A stretch of DNA of 64,000 nucleotides from an uncultured Lachnospiraceae bacterium (GCA_947571775.1 CANOZK010000007.1:62001-126000); one strand, 5' to 3'; shown: positions 18,047 through 26,703, counted from the first letter of the stretch. Made by a program: numbers and translations. Notes: a model not told the origin generated them from the letters alone.

Positions 18047-18875
18047 GCTGGGATACGATTACTATCGTTATGACGAAAATGGGCAGATACAGGAAACCTC
18101 CAGAGCCATTGACCAGGTGGACTTGGATGTACAAGAGGGGCAGTTTGTGGCGATTCTCGGCCATAACGGCTCTGGAAAATCCACACTGGCCAAGCACATC
18201 AATGCACTCCTGATTCCGACAGAGGGCACCATATGGGTAGATAACAGAAATACCGCTTCGGAAGAGGAGTTGTGGAAAATCCGTCAGAAGGCGGGTATGG
18301 TTTTCCAAAATCCCGACAATCAGATCATCGGCACGGTTGTAGAAGAGGATGTGGGGTTCGGCCCAGAAAATATGGGCGTACCGACAGAAGAGATCTGGAA
18401 ACGGGTAGAGGACAGCCTGCAAGCAGTAGGGATGACGGCCTACCGCAAACATTCTCCCAACAAGCTTTCCGGGGGCCAGAAGCAGCGGGTAGCCATCGCC
18501 GGAGTAATGGCCATGCGTCCCCAATGTATTGTGCTGGACGAATCCACAGCTATGTTGGATCCGAACGGCCGCCGGGAAGTTCTGGAGGCGGTTCGAGAAC
18601 TGAACCGTCAGGAAAATGTGACAGTAATCTGGATCACGCATTACATGGAAGAGGTAGTATTTGCCGACATGGTTTATGTGATGGATCAGGGAAACATTGT
18701 CATGCAGGGCACTCCACGGAAACTTTTTGCCCATGTGCAAGAGCTGAAACGTTACGGCCTGGATGTTCCGCAGGTAACCCTGCTGGCTTATGAGCTGAGA
18801 AAATCCGGCGTCACACTTCCAGAAGATATTTTGACCAGAGAAGAGTTGGTGGATGCATTATGTCAATTGAACTAA
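18024..18875 (+). CDS. ecfA1: ECF transporter ATPase EcfA1
   Basis: A 283-residue ABC ATPase of the energy-coupling factor type, with Walker A GHNGSGKST, the Q-loop FQNPDNQIIGTVVEEDVGFG, signature LSGGQKQR and Walker B CIVLDES. With EcfA2 and EcfT it powers vitamin or metal uptake by interchangeable S subunits. ATG 18024 sits inside the end of ysxC behind GGGAGAATATTCAG. The N-terminal extension before the core strand is normal for EcfA1. Confidence 0.93.
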   Translation: MGIIRASKLGYDYYRYDENGQIQETSRAIDQVDLDVQEGQFVAILGHNGSGKSTLAKHINALLIPTEGTIWVDNRNTASEEELWKIRQKAGMVFQNPDNQIIGTVVEEDVGFGPENMGVPTEEIWKRVEDSLQAVGMTAYRKHSPNKLSGGQKQRVAIAGVMAMRPQCIVLDESTAMLDPNGRREVLEAVRELNRQENVTVIWITHYMEEVVFADMVYVMDQGNIVMQGTPRKLFAHVQELKRYGLDVPQVTLLAYELRKSGVTLPEDILTREELVDALCQLN

Positions 18876-19717
18876 AGGATGTTTCTTATGTATACAGTCC
18901 GGGAACAGCCTATGAAATGCGCGCCCTGAACGGCGTCAACCTGACTATCCCAGATAATCAGTTTATTGGTATGATTGGGCATACGGGAAGCGGGAAGTCC
19001 ACGTTAATCCAATTGTTTAACGGCTTGCTTCGGCCCACTAAAGGTCAAGTCTTTTACAATGGGAAAAATATCTGGGAGGAAGGCTTTTCCAAAAAAGACC
19101 TGCGCAGCCAGGTGGGGCTGGTGTTCCAGTATCCAGAATACCAGTTGTTTGAAACAGATGTACTCAAAGATGTCTGCTTCGGCCCGAAAAATCAGGGTTT
19201 ATCGGAAGAAGAGGCCAGGCAGTGCGCCACAGAAGCGTTAGAGCATGTGGGAGTATCAAAGGAACTTTTTGGAAAATCGCCGTTTGAGCTTTCTGGAGGC
19301 CAGAAAAAGAGGGTGGCAATCGCGGGGGTGTTGGCGATGAATCCTAAATTTCTGATTCTGGATGAACCTACGGCGGGACTGGACCCGCGGGGAAGAGATG
19401 AGATTCTCCAGCGGATTGCTGCGCTGCACCGTACCCGCGGGATCACTATTGTGCTGGTTTCCCATAGTATGGAGGATATCGCCCAGTATGTGCAGCGGAT
19501 TATCGTGCTGAACAAAGGGCAGGCGGCTTTTGACGGAGCGCCCAAGCAGGTATTTTCCCATTATCGGGAACTGGAACAAATGGGGCTGGCTGCACCGCAG
19601 ATCGCGTATGTGATGCATGACCTGAAAGACCGGGGATTGCCTGTGGATGTGGAAGCGATTACAGTAGAAGAGGCAAAAGACAGTATTCTAAAAGCATTGA
19701 GAGAGGTTCGTCTATGA
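18860..19717 (+). CDS. ecfA2: ECF transporter ATPase EcfA2
   Basis: The second ECF ATPase, 285 residues. Walker A is GHTGSGKST, the Q-loop FQYPEYQLFETDVLKDVCFG, the signature LSGGQKKR and Walker B LILDEPTAGLD. It pairs with EcfA1 as a heterodimer under EcfT. It overlaps ecfA1 by 16 bases and ecfT by 4, so expression is tightly coupled. Confidence 0.93.
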   Translation: MSIELKDVSYVYSPGTAYEMRALNGVNLTIPDNQFIGMIGHTGSGKSTLIQLFNGLLRPTKGQVFYNGKNIWEEGFSKKDLRSQVGLVFQYPEYQLFETDVLKDVCFGPKNQGLSEEEARQCATEALEHVGVSKELFGKSPFELSGGQKKRVAIAGVLAMNPKFLILDEPTAGLDPRGRDEILQRIAALHRTRGITIVLVSHSMEDIAQYVQRIIVLNKGQAAFDGAPKQVFSHYRELEQMGLAAPQIAYVMHDLKDRGLPVDVEAITVEEAKDSILKALREVRL

Positions 19718-20517
19718 TCCGCGATATCACCCTGGGACAATATTATCCGACAAAATCCGTACTCCATAGGCTCGATCCCCGGACAAAATTCATTGGTACT
19801 CTGCTGTTTGTGCTTTCTTTGTTCCTGTTTCATACTTTTCCCGGCTATGGGGTTGCCACTGTATTTCTGGTGTGTATCATTGTGTTGTCAAGGGTTCCTG
19901 TGTCTTTTATGTTCCGCGGTCTGAAAGCTATTTTTCTGATTCTGTTGATTACCGTGGTGTTCCATATCTTTCTCACGCCGGGGCGGGTGCTCTGGCAGAC
20001 GGGTTTTGTAAAAATTACATACGAAGGGTTGATGCAGGCTGGGAAAATGGCCATCCGTCTGATTTACCTGGTTGTCGGTTCTTCGATCATGACTTTGACC
20101 ACTACCCCCAACCAACTGACAGACGGCTTGGAGAGCCTGATGCGGCCTCTAAACTACGTAAAAGTGCCTGTTCATGAGGTTTCTATGATGATGTCCATTG
20201 CCCTGCGGTTTATTCCGATCTTGATGGAAGAGACGGATAAGATTATGAAGGCGCAGATTGCACGCGGAGCCGACTTTGAGTCCGGGAATCTTTTACAGAA
20301 GGCAAAAGGGCTGATTCCGCTGCTGGTTCCTCTTTTCGTATCTGCGTTCCGTCGTGCCAACGATCTGGCGATGGCCATGGAAGCGCGGTGTTACCATGGA
20401 GGAGAAGGACGGACGCAAATGAAGCCGCTTCAGTATAAAGGCAGGGATTATATCGCTTACGGGATGGTATTGGCTTATCTGGCGGTGAGCATTGCCTTTC
20501 GGATAAGGGGGATTTAG
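19714..20517 (+). CDS. ecfT: ECF transporter membrane subunit EcfT
   Basis: A 267-residue membrane protein with about five or six hydrophobic segments. The cytoplasmic coupling helices carry the short AxG motifs typical of EcfT (ARG in KAQIARGADF and the related EARCYHGG). It links the ATPase pair to substrate-binding S subunits. No S-subunit gene is in the window, so this is a shared (group II) module serving several S proteins encoded elsewhere. Confidence 0.92.
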   Translation: MIRDITLGQYYPTKSVLHRLDPRTKFIGTLLFVLSLFLFHTFPGYGVATVFLVCIIVLSRVPVSFMFRGLKAIFLILLITVVFHIFLTPGRVLWQTGFVKITYEGLMQAGKMAIRLIYLVVGSSIMTLTTTPNQLTDGLESLMRPLNYVKVPVHEVSMMMSIALRFIPILMEETDKIMKAQIARGADFESGNLLQKAKGLIPLLVPLFVSAFRRANDLAMAMEARCYHGGEGRTQMKPLQYKGRDYIAYGMVLAYLAVSIAFRIRGI

Positions 20518-21267
20518 ATGATGAAAAAGAGAATCGGGCTGACGGTCGCTTATGATGGCACGCACTATTGCGGCTGGCAGGTTCAGGACAATGGAACGAC
20601 GATTCAGGGGGAGTTGAATCGCTGTCTGGAAGAACTGCTGGGCCAGCCGATAGAAACCATGGGGGCCAGCCGCACAGACGCAGGCGTTCATGCTCTGGGG
20701 AATGTGGCGGTTTTTGACACAGACAGCCGGATCCCTCCTGAGAAATTCTCCTATGCCCTGAATCAGCGTCTGCCGGAGGATATCCGTATTCAGTCCTCTC
20801 AGGAGGTGACGCCGGATTTTCATCCGCGGTACTGCGAAAGCGAAAAGACTTATGAATACCGGATTTTGAATCGAAGGTTTTCTCTGCCTACGGAAAGGCT
20901 GTATTCCTACTTCTATCATTATCCGCTGGATGTGGAAAAGATGCGGGAAGCCGCTTCTTATGTAATCGGACGGCATGATTTTGCCAGTTTCTGCGGAGCC
21001 GGAGCGCAGGTAAAATCCACGGTGCGTTTGGTAACTGGATTTTCGGTAGAACGCGAAGGCGAAATGATTTACCTGCGGGTTTCCGGCAGAGGGTTTCTCT
21101 ATCATATGGTGCGGATTTTTGCGGGGACGCTGATCGAAGTCGGAAACGGTATCTATCCCCCGGAACATATGCAGGAAATCCTGGATGCGAAAGAGCGGGG
21201 GGCAGCAGGGCCTACGGCTCCGGCCTGCGGCCTGACCTTGTTGGGGATTGAGTTTTTGGAGAGTTGA
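20518..21267 (+). CDS. truA: tRNA pseudouridine synthase TruA
   Basis: A 249-residue TruA, with the catalytic Asp in ASRTDAGVHA and a conserved YHMVRIFAG near the C-terminus. It makes pseudouridine at positions 38-40 of tRNA anticodon arms. It starts directly after the ecfT stop with no gap; the ribosome binding site GGGGGAT lies inside ecfT. The gene ends 39 bases before the convergent RNase H gene. Confidence 0.95.
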   Translation: MMKKRIGLTVAYDGTHYCGWQVQDNGTTIQGELNRCLEELLGQPIETMGASRTDAGVHALGNVAVFDTDSRIPPEKFSYALNQRLPEDIRIQSSQEVTPDFHPRYCESEKTYEYRILNRRFSLPTERLYSYFYHYPLDVEKMREAASYVIGRHDFASFCGAGAQVKSTVRLVTGFSVEREGEMIYLRVSGRGFLYHMVRIFAGTLIEVGNGIYPPEHMQEILDAKERGAAGPTAPACGLTLLGIEFLES

Positions 21268-21306
21268 AAAGATGTGAAAATTTGTGGGCTTTTCCAAAGT
21301 ACCTTG

Positions 21307-21900
21307 TTAGAGGTTTCTGGAGAAAGCCTCTTTTGCCAGACGGTCAGCCAGATCGTTGTATCTATCCCCAGAATGACCTTTCACTTTGACGAAGCGGATA
21401 TCCATTTTTGTTTTTGCCTGTTCGTAAAAGGCTTTGTATGCCTGTGTCCCTGCCTTTTTCGTTTGCCATTCCCCAATGCACCATTTGGCGATGCCTTCAT
21501 AGTCGTGAAAAATGGTAACGCTTTTGATTTGGTGTTCTAGACAGTACTCAATTGCTTTTTGGGAGCCTTTGATTTCTCCGGCGACGTTGTGCATCTGGGC
21601 CAGTTCAGGATCGTCGTAGCATGCGAGGAGATGTTCTTCTTTTCCTGCATAGAGAATCACAACGCCACAGGAAAATCGCCTGGTCGCCGCCTGGTAGCTG
21701 CCATCTACATAGGCAACCGCCTCTGTGGGCGGACTGCTTGTCCGTTCGGACAGTCCCATATATTCTTCTGCCTGTGCGAGAGTGGCGAATCCTTTAAACT
21801 GTGCGCCGGGAAAGCAGTGAACCTGTTCTTGGCACTGTGCCCAGGTCGAATAAATGCCCGGTGTTTTTCCTTTTCGGACTGCATATACTTTTTTTGCCAT
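21307..21900 (-). CDS. rnhA: Ribonuclease H with viroplasmin domain
   Basis: A 197-residue RNase H. Residues 1-50 form a viroplasmin-type RNA/DNA hybrid-binding domain (KVYAVRKGKTPGIYSTW), and residues 58-197 the RNase H fold with the acidic residues in AYVDGSY, GEIKGSQKA and YNDLADRLA. It degrades RNA in RNA-DNA hybrids. The start is preceded by AAAGGATGCGCA. It sits 22 bases after the response regulator gene and may be co-transcribed with it. Confidence 0.93.
   Translation of the reverse strand: MAKKVYAVRKGKTPGIYSTWAQCQEQVHCFPGAQFKGFATLAQAEEYMGLSERTSSPPTEAVAYVDGSYQAATRRFSCGVVILYAGKEEHLLACYDDPELAQMHNVAGEIKGSQKAIEYCLEHQIKSVTIFHDYEGIAKWCIGEWQTKKAGTQAYKAFYEQAKTKMDIRFVKVKGHSGDRYNDLADRLAKEAFSRNL
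21309..21334 (+). terminator. Terminator of truA operon inside rnhA end
   Basis: AGAGG-TTTC pairs with GAAA-(G)-CCTCT around a TGGA loop, followed by TTTT on the plus strand. It would end the long clp-lon-ecf-truA transcript. The hairpin lies within the last codons of the opposite RNase H gene, so those bases serve two roles. Confidence 0.6.
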
Positions 21901-21922
21901 TGCGCATCCTTTCTTTTTGGGA

Positions 21923-22612
21923 TTAGGCTTTAAAGCGGTAGCCTACGCCCCATATTGTTTCAATATATTGCGGTTTCGCCGTGTTGAATTCTATTTTTTC
22001 ACGGATTTTTTTGATGTGTACGGTTACTGTGGCGATATCCCCGATGGATTCCATATCCCAGATTTCCCGGAACAGTTCTTCTTTGGCGAAGACTCGGTTG
22101 GGATTTTGAGCCAGGAATGTGAGCAGATCGAATTCTTTGGTGGTAAAGGTGGTTTCCTCTCCGTTTACCCATACCCGCCGGGCTGTCTTATCAATCTTGA
22201 TTCCCCGTATTTCTACGATATCATTTTGACGAACACCGCTGTGGATCAGTCGGTTGTAGCGTTCCAGATGCGCCTTTACCCGTGCGACCAGTTCGCTGGG
22301 GCTGAAAGGCTTGGTCATATAGTCGTCGGCGCCTAGGCCCAGGCCGCGGATCTTGTCGATATCGTCTTTTTTGGCCGATACCATAATGATGGGGGTGTTC
22401 TGCGAATCCCGCACTCGCCGGCAGATTTCAAATCCGTCCACCTCCGGCAGCATTAGATCCAGGATAATCAAATCAAAACTCCTGTTCAAAGCCATCTGTA
22501 ATCCTAAGTCTCCCCGGTTGGCGATTTCCACTTCAAATCCGCTTAACTCCAGATAATCTTTCTCCAGATCTGCAATCGCCTCTTCGTCTTCAATGATCAG
22601 AATCTTACTCAT
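21923..22612 (-). CDS. OmpR-family response regulator
   Basis: A 229-residue regulator with a receiver domain (ILIIEDEEAIADLEKD acidic pocket, phospho-Asp in LIILDLMLPEVDG, Lys in MTKPF) and an OmpR/PhoB winged-helix DNA-binding domain (about 130-228). It resembles VanR/YycF-like regulators in Firmicutes. ATG 22612 follows CCAGGAGG and overlaps the kinase stop by 8 bases. The kinase comes first in the transcript, which is less usual than regulator-first. Confidence 0.92.
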   Translation of the reverse strand: MSKILIIEDEEAIADLEKDYLELSGFEVEIANRGDLGLQMALNRSFDLIILDLMLPEVDGFEICRRVRDSQNTPIIMVSAKKDDIDKIRGLGLGADDYMTKPFSPSELVARVKAHLERYNRLIHSGVRQNDIVEIRGIKIDKTARRVWVNGEETTFTTKEFDLLTFLAQNPNRVFAKEELFREIWDMESIGDIATVTVHIKKIREKIEFNTAKPQYIETIWGVGYRFKA

Positions 22613-23756
22613 CTGCTGGTACCTCCTGGTATTTTCTAAGTACAAAGTACATAATGGTGCCGATGCCCTCTTTGCTGGTGGCCCACACCTTTCCTCCGTG
22701 GTCTTCCATAATCTTTTTTACAATAGACAGGCCGATTCCGCTGCCGCCTTTGGAAGAATTGCGGGATACATCTGTGCGGTAAAATCGATCGAAAATATAG
22801 GCTAGGTCTTTGGAAGCAATGCCCTTGCCGTTGTCTTCAATCTCTATCTGAATAAAATCCCCCACGTCTTTGACCCGAAGCTGGATGATTCCATGGTCTT
22901 TATTCATGTATTTTGTGGAATTGCCAATGATGTTATTGACTACCCGGCCTAGCTGCTCGCCGTCCGCAATGATCACGGCCTCATCGTCTACATAATTGGC
23001 ATAGACCAGTTCAATCCCTTTTACCTCCAATTCCAGCCCCAATTCCTCTGCACAATCGTTGAAATAATCGTTTACCCGGATTTTGCTAAAGGTATAGGGA
23101 ATGCGGTTGGTATCGATTTTGGAATAGAAGGTCAGTTCATTGATCAGATGATCCATCTCGGTTGCTTTGTTATAGATGGTGCGGATATAGCGGTCCATTT
23201 TCTCCGGTGTGTCCGCTACCCCGTCCATAATACCCTCTACATAGCCTTTGATGGCCGTGATCGGGGTTTTCAGATCGTGGGAGATGTTGCTGATTAATTC
23301 TTTGTTTTCTTTGTCCAAGACAATCTTTTCTTCTGTGGATTCCTTTAAGCGTTTGCGCATTTCCTCAAAATCCTGACAGAGCTCGGCAAACTCGTCGCTG
23401 CCCTCCACATCCATGGTAAAGTCCAGATTGCCTTCTTTGATATTATTGGTGGCTCTTTTTAATTTTACCAGGGGGGCGGCAACGCTCCGGTAAATCCAGG
23501 AACCGACCGTCAGGCTGGTAAAAGTCATAATGATCAGGGCCACAAACAGCACGTCTTTCGTCATTAACTGGATTCTGGCGTCGCTGTTATTGGATTCTGC
23601 GATAGATAAATCGTAATGAGAGGATTCTGTATCTTGTGTTTGGGTAACCTGGCCGGCTTGAATTTGCCCGAATCCATATAAAGTCGCCATAAATAAAAGT
23701 ACAGGCACCAATACAACCATAAGAAAACCTACGATAATCCTGGTCTGCAGCTTCAT
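22605..23756 (-). CDS. Membrane sensor histidine kinase
   Basis: A 383-residue kinase with two membrane segments (about 8-28 and 80-98) enclosing a small external loop of about 50 residues, a HAMP linker (about 99-150), the H-box with ISHDLKTPITA, and an ATPase domain with NIIGNSTKYM, DNGKGI and GGSGIGLSIV. Partner of the adjacent response regulator. The ligand is unknown; the small sensor loop would suit a membrane or cell-wall stress signal. ATG 23756 follows AGCGGGGA; the earlier in-frame ATG at 23774 has no site. Confidence 0.9.
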   Translation of the reverse strand: MKLQTRIIVGFLMVVLVPVLLFMATLYGFGQIQAGQVTQTQDTESSHYDLSIAESNNSDARIQLMTKDVLFVALIIMTFTSLTVGSWIYRSVAAPLVKLKRATNNIKEGNLDFTMDVEGSDEFAELCQDFEEMRKRLKESTEEKIVLDKENKELISNISHDLKTPITAIKGYVEGIMDGVADTPEKMDRYIRTIYNKATEMDHLINELTFYSKIDTNRIPYTFSKIRVNDYFNDCAEELGLELEVKGIELVYANYVDDEAVIIADGEQLGRVVNNIIGNSTKYMNKDHGIIQLRVKDVGDFIQIEIEDNGKGIASKDLAYIFDRFYRTDVSRNSSKGGSGIGLSIVKKIMEDHGGKVWATSKEGIGTIMYFVLRKYQEVPADE

Positions 23757-23794
23757 AAAAATCCCCGCTTCCATGCTCTTTATGTGATATTGCA

Positions 23795-23939
23795 GTAACA
23801 GTTCAGACAGGCACTATCCCGCGAAGTGTCGACTTGCAGTTGCAAGTCGATCCTGAGACAGACCAGCGACAAACTGCGTTTTGCAGTTTGTGTGCATATT
23901 TTTTGTGTGACAGTGAAACCTGGAAGGTTGAACTGTTAC
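23795..23939. repeat. Inverted-repeat bounded hairpin element
   Basis: The 145-bp stretch is bounded by perfect 11-bp inverted repeats, GTAACAGTTCA at 23795-23805 and TGAACTGTTAC at 23929-23939. Inside are two perfect 8-bp hairpins, CGACTTGC/GCAAGTCG (23830-23849) and CAAACTGC/GCAGTTTG (23870-23890). It lies in the leader of the sensor kinase gene. The layout fits a small non-coding mobile element (MITE-like) or a structured 5' UTR. The terminal 10-mer recurs at 39751-39760 next to another hairpin. No transposase is nearby. Confidence 0.45.
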
Positions 23940-24067
23940 ATATTGTAAGCTATTATAGCATAGAAAGGAGATTTTATCTCTAAATTTTCTATAAACTGTT
24001 GTGGGGGTGGATGTGTTTGGGGGCTTCCATCCATAAATTGATTTCCGTGAAATTGAAGATAAAACTG

Positions 24068-24097
24068 TTGACAAGGAAACGGACTTTCTGTTATACT
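24068..24097 (+). promoter_or_regulatory. Sigma-A promoter of ilvBN
   Basis: TTGACA at 24068-24073 and TATACT at 24092-24097, spacing 18, give a strong housekeeping promoter. It starts transcription just before the T-box leader. Positions 23940-24067 between this promoter and the inverted-repeat element hold nothing else I can name. Confidence 0.75.
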
Positions 24098-24124
24098 ACA
24101 AAAACAAACATTGAGCAATACAAC

Positions 24125-24420
24125 AAATGCTGTGACAGGGAGGAGTATGCATCTGTCGATATCACAGAGAGAAGATGGCTGGTGGAAATCTTCATGGAGA
24201 GGATGCGGAAAGTAACCCTTGAGCAGGAGAGCCGAACGGGCGGAATTTTAAGAATCTGCTTTATTAAGTTTTCACGTCTATCCCACGTTACAGGGATACG
24301 GTATCGATTCTTCTGTGAAGGATCCGTACTGGCAGAGTGCAAGGAAGTTTTTCTTTGAATTTAGGTGGTACCACGGACTTTTATCCGCCCTAAGCCCATA
24401 GCGGCTTAGGGTTTTTTTCG
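24125..24420 (+). promoter_or_regulatory. T-box leader, probably tRNA-Val specific
   Basis: The leader has a stem I with the AGTA motif (24144-24147) opposite a specifier loop. The loop is closed by GCATC/GATGC above and GGG/CCC below. The 3' side reads GGAAAGTAA; the triplet GTA (24212-24214), followed by the usual A, is a valine codon. The T-box sequence GGTGGTACCACGG (24364-24376) offers TGGT to pair with an ACCA tRNA end, fitting tRNA-Val. The terminator follows. Uncharged tRNA-Val would favour antitermination and raise acetolactate synthase. The class call is firm; the specifier reading is likely. Confidence 0.88.
24388..24418 (+). terminator. T-box terminator hairpin
   Basis: A perfect 9-bp stem, CCCTAAGCC with GGCTTAGGG, with a 6-base loop and seven T residues. 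It is the off state of the T-box before ilvB. Confidence 0.93.
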
Positions 24421-24436
24421 TTAAGGAGGACATTTT

Positions 24437-26167
24437 ATGAACCAAATCAAAGGAACGGAATTATTTGTAAAGGCATTGAAAGAAGAAGGGGTGGATATCC
24501 TCTTTGGCTATCCAGGAGGACAGGCCATTGATTTATTCGATTCCCTGTATGGTCAAAATGACATTGAAGTAGTTTTACCTCGGCATGAGCAGGCGTTGGT
24601 GCATGCAGCGGACGGCTATGCCCGTTCCACCGGAAAAGTAGGGGTTTGCCTGGTGACCAGCGGGCCGGGGGCGACCAACCTGGTGACTGGAATCGCCACG
24701 GCCAATTATGACAGTGTGCCGTTGGTGTGTTTTACCGGACAGGTGCCGCTGAATCTGATTGGAAACGATGCGTTCCAGGAAGTGGATATCGTAGGAATTA
24801 CCCGCAGCATCTGCAAACATTCCATCACGGTACGCAGGCGCGAAGACCTGGGGCGGATTATCAAAGAAGCTTTTTTCATCGCGCGCAATGGAAAGCCGGG
24901 GCCGGTGCTGGTGGATATTCCCAAAGATATCCAGCAGGCGTTGGGGTCAGATGAATATCCTTCCGAGGCAAATATCCGCAGCTATAAGCCTAGCACAAAA
25001 GTGCACGAAGGACAGTTGAAAAAGGCTTTGAGACTGTTAAACGCAGCCAAACGTCCGGTATTTCTGCTGGGCGGCGGCGTCAAAATTGCTCATGCCAATG
25101 AGGCCATGACCCGTTTGGCAGAGCTGACGCAGATTCCAGTTATCACCACAATTATGGGAAAGGGGGCGATTCCTACTGATCATCCTCTGTATGTGGGAAA
25201 CATTGGTATCCATGGAAATTATGCTTCCAATACGGCAATCAGCGAGTGCGATGTGCTGTTTTCCATCGGAACGCGGTTCAACGACCGAATCACCGGAAAA
25301 ATCAGCGAATTTGCAAAAAATGCTTCCATTGTCCATATCGACATTGATTCGGCTTCGATTTCCCGAAATATTGTGGTGGACATTCCGATTGTGGCCGACG
25401 CGGGGTCTGCCATTGAAAAAATGCTGGAATACGCAAAACCATTGCAGACAAAAGGATGGCTGGAAAAAATCCAGAACTGGAAAGAGGATCATCCTTTGGG
25501 TATGAACCACCGTTATCCAGGACTGAACCCGGAGAAAATCATCTGCAAAATCAACGAACTGTTCCCCGACGCCATTGTGACCACCGATGTGGGCCAGAAT
25601 CAGCTTTGGACGACACAGTTCCTCTCCATGACTGGAAAACGGCAGCTTTTGACTTCCGGCGGTCTGGGAACCATGGGTTATGGTCTGCCGGCTGCCATCG
25701 GCGCACAGCTCGGCAACCCCGATCAGAGGGTGATTGCCATCTCCGGCGACGGCGGGATGCAGATGAACATTCAAGAGATGGCCACGGCCATGTGCCAGGA
25801 ACTTCCGTTGATTCTGTGCGTACTGAACAATTCCTGGCTCGGAAATGTGCGCCAGTGGCAGGAGATGTTTTTTGACAAACGTTATTCCGCGACTTGTCTG
25901 CGCTACCGCAAGGGCTGCAGCCGGGATTGCTTAAACCCGGAGAAATGCTGCCCGCCCTATACGCCGGATTTTGTAAAATTGGCGGAAAGCTACGGCGCGC
26001 AGGCTATTCGGGTAGAGCAGGCAGAGGATCTGGAAGCCGCTTTTCTGGCTGCGAAAAATGAGACCAAACGGCCCACGCTGATTGAATTTCTCATCGATCC
26101 AGAAGCAAATGTATCACCCATGGTAGCCACAGGCAAACCATTGAATGAAATGGTTTTGGAATGTTAG
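24437..26167 (+). CDS. ilvB: Acetolactate synthase large subunit
   Basis: The protein of 576 residues is a thiamine-diphosphate enzyme with the catalytic Glu in RHEQALVHAADGYA, and a ThDP/Mg motif GDGGMQMNIQEMATA with the following NNSWLGNVRQW. It condenses pyruvate (or pyruvate and 2-ketobutyrate) in valine, leucine and isoleucine synthesis. An unusual stretch at residues 487-506 holds five cysteines (C487, C494, C498, C505, C506) between RYSATC and YTPDFVKLAE, where many homologues have a short loop. The gene follows the T-box and AAGGAGGACATTTT. Confidence 0.95.
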   Translation: MNQIKGTELFVKALKEEGVDILFGYPGGQAIDLFDSLYGQNDIEVVLPRHEQALVHAADGYARSTGKVGVCLVTSGPGATNLVTGIATANYDSVPLVCFTGQVPLNLIGNDAFQEVDIVGITRSICKHSITVRRREDLGRIIKEAFFIARNGKPGPVLVDIPKDIQQALGSDEYPSEANIRSYKPSTKVHEGQLKKALRLLNAAKRPVFLLGGGVKIAHANEAMTRLAELTQIPVITTIMGKGAIPTDHPLYVGNIGIHGNYASNTAISECDVLFSIGTRFNDRITGKISEFAKNASIVHIDIDSASISRNIVVDIPIVADAGSAIEKMLEYAKPLQTKGWLEKIQNWKEDHPLGMNHRYPGLNPEKIICKINELFPDAIVTTDVGQNQLWTTQFLSMTGKRQLLTSGGLGTMGYGLPAAIGAQLGNPDQRVIAISGDGGMQMNIQEMATAMCQELPLILCVLNNSWLGNVRQWQEMFFDKRYSATCLRYRKGCSRDCLNPEKCCPPYTPDFVKLAESYGAQAIRVEQAEDLEAAFLAAKNETKRPTLIEFLIDPEANVSPMVATGKPLNEMVLEC

Positions 26168-26180
26168 GAGGAATAAGAAT

Positions 26181-26681
26181 ATGAAGAAACGTTGGATTTC
26201 GCTGTTTGTGGAAAATGAAGTCGGTATGCTGGCAAAAATCTCCGGCCTCTTTTCTGGAAAATCATACAATCTGCAGTCTCTCACCGTTGGGGAAACCGAA
26301 GACCCCACGATTTCCCGCATGACCATTGGGCTGCTCAGCGATGATATTACCTTTGAACAGATCAAAAAACAGTTAAACCGGAGCGTGGGAATCATCAAAG
26401 TGATTGATTTTACCGATACGCCGATCCATATGAAAGAAATTTTATTTGTAAAAGTCAAAGGCTGTACCAAAAGCGACCGGGAAGAGGTCTTTCGGATTGC
26501 GCAGGTTTTCGGGATTCAGGTTACGGATTACGGCAAGAGCAATATCCTGTTGGAATCCACGCAGACCGAGGCGCGCAATAACGATATTATCAATCTTCTC
26601 AATCAGGATTTCAGCGGCCGCATTGAAGTGGTGCGGGGCGGCAGCGTTGCAGTAGAGGCCATCAGTATGCAGGATAGATAA
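26181..26681 (+). CDS. ilvN: Acetolactate synthase small subunit
   Basis: A 166-residue regulatory subunit with an N-terminal ACT domain (SLFVENEVGMLAKISGLFSGKSYNL, split by the family's NLQSLTVG turn) and the C-terminal activation domain. It binds valine and sets feedback inhibition of IlvB. ATG 26181 follows TTAGGAGGAATAAGAAT, 13 bases after ilvB. Confidence 0.94.
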   Translation: MKKRWISLFVENEVGMLAKISGLFSGKSYNLQSLTVGETEDPTISRMTIGLLSDDITFEQIKKQLNRSVGIIKVIDFTDTPIHMKEILFVKVKGCTKSDREEVFRIAQVFGIQVTDYGKSNILLESTQTEARNNDIINLLNQDFSGRIEVVRGGSVAVEAISMQDR

Positions 26682-26703
26682 GGGATAATAGAAAGGGGAA
26701 TTT

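Noticed and set aside
20293..21297. Long open frame (334 codons) on the minus strand
   Set aside because: It lies wholly opposite truA and the ecfT end, has no ribosome binding site and no recognisable protein features.
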